A stretch of 10,575 nucleotides of DNA from Candidatus Micrarchaeota archaeon CG08_land_8_20_14_0_20_59_11 (GTDB taxonomy: Archaea; Micrarchaeota; Micrarchaeia; Norongarragalinales; Norongarragalinaceae), in contig PEXZ01000021.1 in the NCBI GenBank assembly GCA_002763345.1, forward strand, positions 1 to 10,575, read 5' to 3'. Below, piece by piece: positions 6,711-10,575 of the stretch. Within the stretch, counting starts at the first letter, position 1; the number at the start of each line of letters is the position of its first letter. A model generated the notes under the pieces. The model worked only from the letters and a program-made list of their open reading frames with translations, made no database searches and was not told the DNA's origin. A program made the position numbers and the translations under genes.

Positions 6711-7424
6711 ATGAAGCTGCTCGCCCCCAGGCAGAGGGAAATCATCCGCTCGCAGATTTGCGGAAACGCGAAAGACATCGGGAAGTTCATGAAGGACACG
6801 CCGGGGCGCGAGCTTTACGCACGCGCAATCGGGCGCAGGAAGACGGACTTCCTGAAAATTACGCCCCGCCTCCGCTACCTTGCAAACAGGCTGCCCTTGG
6901 CGGACTCGAAGGAGTCGCTGGAGGAACTCGTCCGCCGGGTGAGGAGGAAGGTCGAACGCACGGACACGAACGACGACGTCGTCGATGTGCTTTACCTGCA
7001 CCGCACCGCCGACGAAATAATGGAATCGGGCAGGGCGGTATCGCAGAAGAAGAACGCCATCGCGGGTTGCCAGGACTACACGATTGCGATAATGGGGATT
7101 CTTAAGGCGCAAAAATCCGTGCCACGCAGGGACATGCGCTACATACACTATAAGAAGAGCAACGGCCAGGCGCACACCGTCGCCGAAGTCAAAATCAACG
7201 GTAGGGTTTACTACCTAGACGGGCTCTGGGGGAAGGTTCACGACTCCGATTCCGTGCTCGCTAGGGAGATACGCAAGGCGCGGTTCAACCGCAACATCCG
7301 CGCCGGCGCCACGCCGCTGGCTGCTGGCGTAACGACGCTCGCGGAGAGTTTTCCGCAGCGATGGAACATCGGCACGCCGCCTGAAGCGTTACGCGGAAAA
7401 ACGAAGCACGACGGTGAACACTGA
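6711..7424 (+). CDS. Transglutaminase-like (papain-fold) domain protein
   Basis: 237 residues. The centre carries a transglutaminase-like core: AIAGCQDYTIAIMGIL gives the nucleophile Cys120 at a helix start, GQAHTVAEVKING gives His155, and VYYLDGLWG gives Asp170. Order and spacing suit the Cys-His-Asp triad of archaeal and bacterial transglutaminase-like proteins, most of which are thought to be peptidases. The N-terminal 110 residues are basic and helical (LVRRVRRKVERTD). No signal peptide or membrane segment is visible, so it should be cytosolic, which is less usual for the family. The last 40 residues are unassigned. Start ATG 6711 has no Shine-Dalgarno but a well-placed TATA region. The stop overlaps the next start by one base (TGATG), so the protein is made together with the RNA methyltransferase. 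The substrate is unknown. Confidence 0.82.
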   Translation: MKLLAPRQREIIRSQICGNAKDIGKFMKDTPGRELYARAIGRRKTDFLKITPRLRYLANRLPLADSKESLEELVRRVRRKVERTDTNDDVVDVLYLHRTADEIMESGRAVSQKKNAIAGCQDYTIAIMGILKAQKSVPRRDMRYIHYKKSNGQAHTVAEVKINGRVYYLDGLWGKVHDSDSVLAREIRKARFNRNIRAGATPLAAGVTTLAESFPQRWNIGTPPEALRGKTKHDGEH

Positions 7425-8089
7425 TGCGCGTCTCCGTCGTTTTGGTGCGCCCGATGCACGAAATCAACGTCGGCTCTGCTGCGCGCGCGATGCTGAACTT
7501 CGGCGTGCGCGACTTGCGCTTGGTGGCGCCGGAAACCGAGCTGGGCTTCCAGACGAAGATGTTCGCCAAACACGCGTGGAGCATAATCAAAAAAGCCAAG
7601 CATTTCAAAACCCTTGCAGCCGCCACCAAGGACTGCGATGTCGTCGTCGGCACCACAGGCGTGCCCAGGCGCTTCCACCGCTCGCAGTTCAAGAATTGCG
7701 TCACCGTTTCGGAACTGCGCGGGCGTCTGGACGCGAATAAACGCATCGCTTTGGTCTTCGGAAACGAAGGTTCGGGCTTGAGCGAGGGGGAAACGGAGCA
7801 ATGCAACCTCGTGGCGCACGTCCCGACGAAAGGAAAACAGCGCGTCATGAACCTCTCGCACGCCGTTGCGGTTGTGCTTTACGAGCTTTGCGCAAAGAAA
7901 ACGCCCCCGTACGAGGCGGCTTCGAAAAAGGAAAGGGAGACGCTCGCGCTTCTGTTCGAAAGATTCGTGGGGCGCAATCCCCGCGTCCGCGACAAGAAGA
8001 AGGTTGCGCTCGCCTTCAAGCGCGTGATTGAGCGCGCCCGCGTCACCGATGACGAGGCTCAGGCGCTTCTCGCGGCTTTCAGCGAGTAA
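7424..8089 (+). CDS. trmJ: SpoU/TrmH-superfamily RNA 2'-O-methyltransferase, TrmJ-like
   Basis: 221 residues. A SPOUT-fold enzyme that transfers a methyl group from SAM to a ribose 2'-OH; TrmJ members modify position 32 of tRNA. All three superfamily motifs are visible. Motif 1 is EINVGSAARAMLNFGV with Asn15 and Arg21, after VVLVRP. Motif 2 is ALVFGNEGSGLSEGE, where Asn replaces the more common Arg in GREG. Motif 3 is MNLSHAVAVVLYEL (142-155) in the trefoil knot that binds SAM. The C-terminal helices (AFKRVIERARVTDDEAQALL) match the TrmJ-type extension. ATG 7424 overlaps the previous stop. Its final 64 bp are duplicated after fic (9086-9152), so the present 3' end may have been rebuilt; the alternative end differs by Glu to Gly and one extra Ser. 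TrmJ rather than another SpoU member is inferred from the motif 1 context and C-terminus. Confidence 0.9.
   Translation: MRVSVVLVRPMHEINVGSAARAMLNFGVRDLRLVAPETELGFQTKMFAKHAWSIIKKAKHFKTLAAATKDCDVVVGTTGVPRRFHRSQFKNCVTVSELRGRLDANKRIALVFGNEGSGLSEGETEQCNLVAHVPTKGKQRVMNLSHAVAVVLYELCAKKTPPYEAASKKERETLALLFERFVGRNPRVRDKKKVALAFKRVIERARVTDDEAQALLAAFSE
8025..8088 (+). repeat. 64-bp direct repeat, copy 1 (3' end of the RNA methyltransferase gene)
   Basis: Begins TGATTGAGCGCGCCCGCGTC and ends TTTCAGCGAGTA. It matches 9086-9152 with two substitutions (A8031/G9092, G8062/A9123) and a 3-bp AGC insertion in copy 2. The two copies bracket the fic gene and its promoter. It is in frame as the last residues of the methyltransferase. 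Confidence 0.95.
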
Positions 8090-8171
8090 TACCGATACTA
8101 CGCACTTACCGATATTGCTGGTATCGGATAGGTTTAAATATCGGTATCGGATGACTTGTTTATGATACCGA
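8090..8171 (+). promoter_or_regulatory. fic promoter with an array of CCGATA/TATCGG half-sites
   Basis: A TATA box, TTTAAATA (8133-8140), lies about 25 bp before ATG 8162, predicting a leaderless mRNA. Around it are repeated half-sites. TACCGATA occurs at 8090-8097 and 8107-8114. GGTATCGGAT occurs at 8120-8129 and 8143-8152. TATCGGTA at 8139-8146 overlaps the TATA box, and GATACCGA at 8164-8171 overlaps the start codon. Copies lie in both orientations and cover the promoter from upstream to the first codons. This is the layout of a repressor-bound operator. The regulator is unknown; the helix-turn-helix-like C-terminus of Fic itself is a candidate. Confidence 0.65.
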
Positions 8172-9088
8172 CGCCGCTTGCGGGGAGGATTTTGGAAAAG
8201 CGCCGAAGGCTTGACGCACTGAGGCCCATTCCGAAGGCGGCGCTCGAAAAGCTCAGGGAACGTTTTGAACTGGAGTGGACGTACAACTCCAACGCCATCG
8301 AGGGCAATACGCTGACGCTGCGCGAAACGATGCTGGTACTGAAGGAGGGCGTCACCATCGGCGGCAAAAGCCTGCGCGAGCACTTGGAAGTCACCAACCA
8401 CAAGGCAGCCATCGACTTCGTCTACGACCTGCTCAGGAAAAAGCGGATAAACGAGAGGGACGTCCTGGAAATCCACGCGCTCATTCTCGACAGAATCGAC
8501 CCCCACAACGCGGGCTTCTACAGGCACGAACGCGTCCGCATCAGCGGCTCGGATTATTCGCCGCCTTCGCCGGAAAAGGTTCCTTCGCTGATGCGCGGAT
8601 TTGTCAAATCTTTCAGGAAAGAGCCGAAACAAACATTGGAGGCCATAGAGTTTTCGGCAGCCGCGCACTTCGCCCTGGTGCACATCCATCCCTTCATCGA
8701 CGGCAACGGCAGGACTGCGCGGCTTTTGATGAATCTGTTCCTCTTGCGCAGCGGTTTCCCTCCCGCGGTCGTTCTCAAGACCGACAGGCCCCGCTACTAC
8801 TCGGCATTGGACGCCGGCCATAAAGGCGACATGCGGCCGTTCGTCGAACTGGTTGCCAGAAGCGTTGAACGCTCGCTCGATTTGTATCTGGAGGTGCTTG
8901 AAAAACCCTCGAAAAAAACCGACCTCGTTTCGCTGGCGGAAGCTGCGAGACTGACGCCCTACAGCCAGGAATACCTGAGCCTGCTCGCGCGGAGGGGAAG
9001 GCTTCCTGCTTTAAAGCGGCGGCGCGCCTGGGTGACGACGCGGAAGGACATCGAAGAATATCTCGCATCGGTCGATAAAGGCGCCTGA
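8162..9088 (+). CDS. fic: Fic-domain adenylyltransferase with N-terminal inhibitory motif and C-terminal helix-turn-helix
   Basis: 308 residues. Fic enzymes transfer AMP, or another nucleotide moiety, from NTP to a hydroxyl side chain of a target protein. The catalytic motif HPFIDGNGRTAR (176-187) is complete, with His176. SNAIEG (43-48) matches the (S/T)xxxE(G/N) inhibitory helix placed N-terminal to the Fic core (class II), so the enzyme is probably autoinhibited. SGSDYSPPSPEKVP (128-141) fits the flap region that docks the target. Residues about 254-304 (SLAEAARLTPYSQEYLSLLA, then WVTTRKDIEEYL) resemble a MerR/excisionase-type helix-turn-helix. ATG 8162 is chosen because TATA at 8133-8140 fits a leaderless transcript; TTG 8156 is the alternative. 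The TGA stop forms the first bases of the downstream 64-bp repeat. No separate antitoxin gene is next to it. The target is unknown. Likely acquired as a small cassette. Confidence 0.93.
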   Translation: MIPTPLAGRILEKRRRLDALRPIPKAALEKLRERFELEWTYNSNAIEGNTLTLRETMLVLKEGVTIGGKSLREHLEVTNHKAAIDFVYDLLRKKRINERDVLEIHALILDRIDPHNAGFYRHERVRISGSDYSPPSPEKVPSLMRGFVKSFRKEPKQTLEAIEFSAAAHFALVHIHPFIDGNGRTARLLMNLFLLRSGFPPAVVLKTDRPRYYSALDAGHKGDMRPFVELVARSVERSLDLYLEVLEKPSKKTDLVSLAEAARLTPYSQEYLSLLARRGRLPALKRRRAWVTTRKDIEEYLASVDKGA

Positions 9089-9152
9089 TTGGGCGCGCCC
9101 GCGTCACCGATGACGAGGCTCAAGCGCTTCTCGCGGCTTTCAGCAGCGAGTA
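9086..9152. repeat. Direct repeat, copy 2: displaced methyltransferase 3' end
   Basis: Near-copy of 8025-8088, offset by 1061 bp. From 9088 the methyltransferase frame is intact, reading IGRARVTDDEAQALLAAFSS then Glu and a TAG stop at 9151-9153. It has no upstream gene body, so it is a detached gene end. On - the same bases encode the last residues of the membrane protein (YSLLKAARSA) and its TGA stop (9120-9122). Its first three bases are the fic stop codon. Confidence 0.93.
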
Positions 9153-9794
9153 GCGCAAGTCCAGCGGCGCGCGGTATTTCGTTTTCTGCGTTAAGTAGTC
9201 TAGGGCGGTACTTATTGCCACGCAGGACGCGGCTATGCCGAGGGCGAAGGAGAATCTCTCGAACGCGACGATTGGAATGAGCGTAACCCACGTGGCTGCG
9301 GGGATGTTGAAGGCGTAGAGGAATGCAACGGAACCGACGCAGTGGGCGGTGAACGTCGCGCCCAAACTGCGTGCGAGCAGGTTGTCCTTGAAGAACAGGA
9401 ACGCCGCAACTGGAATCAGCCAATACAACGCGTAATACCACGCCTGGCCGCCTTCGGGATGCGCCCAAAAGAGGAGCATGGCAATAATGGGGACTGCGAC
9501 GACGTGCTTGCGTTTGGTGCCGAAATAAAAGGCGGCGAACATCATCGGGAAGAGCCTGATGAGGGCGGTAAGATCGAAGGGCTGCCCGCCAAGAAGGAAG
9601 TTGCCCGCCTCTACAAGCGCGACCGACATTACTCCCAGCACTGGCGACAATATTTGTCCCCCCACCGGCCCCACGAACTGGAAGAACGCGAAGGACTGCG
9701 ACGGCACGCCGAGAATCGTCGAGAATTTCAGCTGGTACGCCGCTAGTCCGAGCGCGGCGAAGATTACGAGGAACAGAACCGAACGCTTGTCCAT
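9120..9794 (-). CDS. Multi-pass membrane protein of unknown function
   Basis: 224 residues from ATG 9794. About six hydrophobic segments are visible: SVLFLVIFAALGLAAY, the FAFFQFVGPVGGQILSPVLG to VALVEAGNFLL region, ALIRLFPMMFAAFYF, VVAVPIIAMLLFW, YALYWLIPVAAFLFF, and the VGSVAFLYAF to LIPIVAF stretch. Conserved-looking polar or Gly spots include PVGGQ, WAHPEGGQAWYYALYW and TAHCVGS. The size and helix count are like ECF-type substrate-binding subunits or small permeases, but I recognise no family. The frame stays open up to 9950, adding an AT-rich-codon helical extension. ATG 9794 is preferred because GGTGGTG (9801-9807) lies 6 nt upstream and a TATA-like GTTTAAAAT is at 9829-9837; ATG 9830 is another option. 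The last ten sense codons and the stop lie inside the 64-bp repeat, so its C-terminus is shared with the duplicated methyltransferase end. Confidence 0.78.
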   Translation of the reverse strand: MDKRSVLFLVIFAALGLAAYQLKFSTILGVPSQSFAFFQFVGPVGGQILSPVLGVMSVALVEAGNFLLGGQPFDLTALIRLFPMMFAAFYFGTKRKHVVAVPIIAMLLFWAHPEGGQAWYYALYWLIPVAAFLFFKDNLLARSLGATFTAHCVGSVAFLYAFNIPAATWVTLIPIVAFERFSFALGIAASCVAISTALDYLTQKTKYRAPLDLRYSLLKAARSA

Positions 9795-9828
9795 AAGCAG
9801 CACCACCGCATCAACGACTCCGACAATC

Positions 9829-9837
9829 ATTTTAAAC
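9829..9837 (-). promoter_or_regulatory. TATA-like box of the membrane-protein gene
   Basis: GTTTAAAAT on -, about 39 bp before ATG 9794. It would allow a short leader carrying the GGTGGTG at 9801-9807. If translation really begins at 9830 or 9950, this element is coding sequence instead. Confidence 0.35.
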
Positions 9838-9934
9838 GTTTTGCTTAGATTCTTGGATTGGCCGAATAATTTTTCCGCTATGCTTGCGATATCTTCAAAA
9901 CTCCGCTTATCTTTTGTCACTACACTATTGTAAC

Positions 9935-9958
9935 TACCAAATGGTAACACTTATAAAT
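9935..9958 (+). promoter_or_regulatory. TATA box and inverted repeat upstream of the right-edge secreted protein
   Basis: TTATAAAT (9951-9958) precedes ATG 9990 by about 35 bp. A small inverted repeat TACCA-AA-TGGTA (9935-9946) sits just upstream of it, a possible regulator site. A strong Shine-Dalgarno AAGGAGGTG (9976-9984) ends 5 nt before the ATG. Confidence 0.5.
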
Positions 9959-9989
9959 GACAGAAACGAGGTATTAAGGAGGTGTCGCG

Positions 9990-10565
9990 ATGAATCACAA
10001 AGGAATCGTTTTCGGGCTTATTTTGGCGGCTATGGTGCCGCTCGTTTCGGCGGTTAACTGCTGGGGAATCAACGAGATGCCGGAGGATTCGTGGAGCTGG
10101 TCCGCGTGGCTGTGCAATTCGACGCAGCCGGCGGGCTATTACAAGAGCGGCACGGGCGTCTATCCCTTTTCAATCATGATGCACGGGCAGATTGAAACCG
10201 AAGCCCCGCCCGAGCATCCGAACGCGAGCTCCGTGTGGAGGGTTTATCTAGTTGGATTCCAGTACTCGCTCGGTTTGGGTTATCCCGCGACTCTTAAATG
10301 CTACAAGCGGATGGGCAGTTCGGGACGCTACTGGTGGTGGTACACGGGACAGCAGGAAACGCTGACTGGGGGGCAGTTCACGCCGGACGACTTTGAGTGG
10401 GTTCTTGCGGGCTGCCCGCCAGTTACGAACGGAAACCATGAATCCGGAAGCCCGCCGAAGGTGCAGATCGGCGTGGCGTGGGATGGGTTCGGCAAAAGGG
10501 CTGGCGGCGGAAAACAGGTTGCTGAAAGCACGGTGTTGCCGACCAGGGCAAGAAGCCGACGCTGA
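9990..10565 (+). CDS. Secreted protein of unknown function; C-terminus possibly frameshifted
   Basis: 191 residues as read. A clear signal peptide, MNHKGIVFGLILAAMVPLVSA, is followed by a mature part rich in Trp, Tyr, Gly and Pro with four cysteines (Cys24, 42, 104 and 142). It looks like an extracellular beta-rich domain, perhaps disulfide-linked, at the cell surface. AAGGAGGTG 5 nt before ATG 9990 is the best Shine-Dalgarno in the window and fixes the start. The last residues (VLPTRARSRR) are Arg-rich and unlike the rest. From about 10537 another frame (GCC GAC CAG GGC ...) reads ADQGKKPTLISF and stays open to the window edge. This suggests a frameshift or sequencing error near 10520-10540, with the true gene continuing past the window. 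No family recognised. Confidence 0.72.
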   Translation: MNHKGIVFGLILAAMVPLVSAVNCWGINEMPEDSWSWSAWLCNSTQPAGYYKSGTGVYPFSIMMHGQIETEAPPEHPNASSVWRVYLVGFQYSLGLGYPATLKCYKRMGSSGRYWWWYTGQQETLTGGQFTPDDFEWVLAGCPPVTNGNHESGSPPKVQIGVAWDGFGKRAGGGKQVAESTVLPTRARSRR

Positions 10566-10575
10566 TTTCCTTTTC

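Noticed and set aside
6629..6799. 57-residue N-terminal extension of the histone-fold protein
   Set aside because: It would cross its own TATA and Shine-Dalgarno region and the start of the divergent transglutaminase-like gene. It has no histone-like sequence.
7238..8821. Long - strand ORF (527 codons) spanning the methyltransferase and fic genes
   Set aside because: It is antisense to two genes with complete family motifs and crosses the fic promoter. It has no recognisable domain and is explained by GC bias at third positions.
8162..9088. fic with an adjacent antitoxin gene (two-gene toxin-antitoxin)
   Set aside because: No small ORF fits on either side. The upstream gap of 72 bp is regulatory and the inhibitory motif is within Fic itself.
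1..10575. tRNA or rRNA genes, and a tRNA attachment site for the fic insertion
   Set aside because: No cloverleaf-like segment was seen in any gap; the repeated end belongs to a protein gene.

Overview
The window looks archaeal. Several starts are preceded by AT-rich TATA-like boxes (TATTTAAAT, TTTAAATA, TTATAAAT). Some genes look leaderless, and others carry GGTGGTG or GGAGGTG Shine-Dalgarno sequences. The AHCY lacks the C-terminal tail seen in eukaryotes and many bacteria. A histone-fold protein and an archaeal LEWxxQT coiled-coil protein are present. Genes are GC-rich in third positions and tightly packed, with no intergenic gap above 195 bp. The lineage cannot be fixed from this sequence; a euryarchaeal or DPANN-type genome is my guess.

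Layout, left to right. (1) A TraB/TIKI-like gene on + is open at the left edge. It converges on a 910-residue secreted, C-terminally anchored surface protein on - made of eight four-cysteine repeats and a Pro/Thr stalk. (2) A compact divergent promoter separates that gene from S-adenosylhomocysteinase (ahcY, +). (3) A - strand operon (6628 to 4907) encodes a histone-fold protein with a C-terminal coiled coil, a long coiled-coil protein with the LEWxxQT signature, and an unrecognised 145-residue protein; the last two overlap as TGATG. (4) Divergently from it, on +, a transglutaminase-like protein is coupled by TGATG to a TrmJ/SpoU-type RNA methyltransferase. (5) A fic gene with its own promoter and an array of CCGATA/TATCGG half-sites follows. 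(6) A multi-pass membrane protein is on -. (7) A secreted protein at the right edge, on +, may be frameshifted.

The most notable structure is around fic. The last 64 bp of the methyltransferase gene recur almost perfectly just after fic (8025-8088 and 9086-9152). The second copy still reads as an intact methyltransferase C-terminus, and on the other strand it encodes the C-terminus of the membrane protein. The simplest reading is that the methyltransferase and membrane genes were convergent and overlapping, and that a roughly 1-kb segment carrying only fic and its regulatory array was inserted between them, leaving a duplicated gene end on each side.

The second point of interest is the histone-fold and coiled-coil operon, a plausible chromosome-organisation module. 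AHCY removes the S-adenosylhomocysteine made by methyltransferases such as the one in this window, but the two genes are not in one operon.
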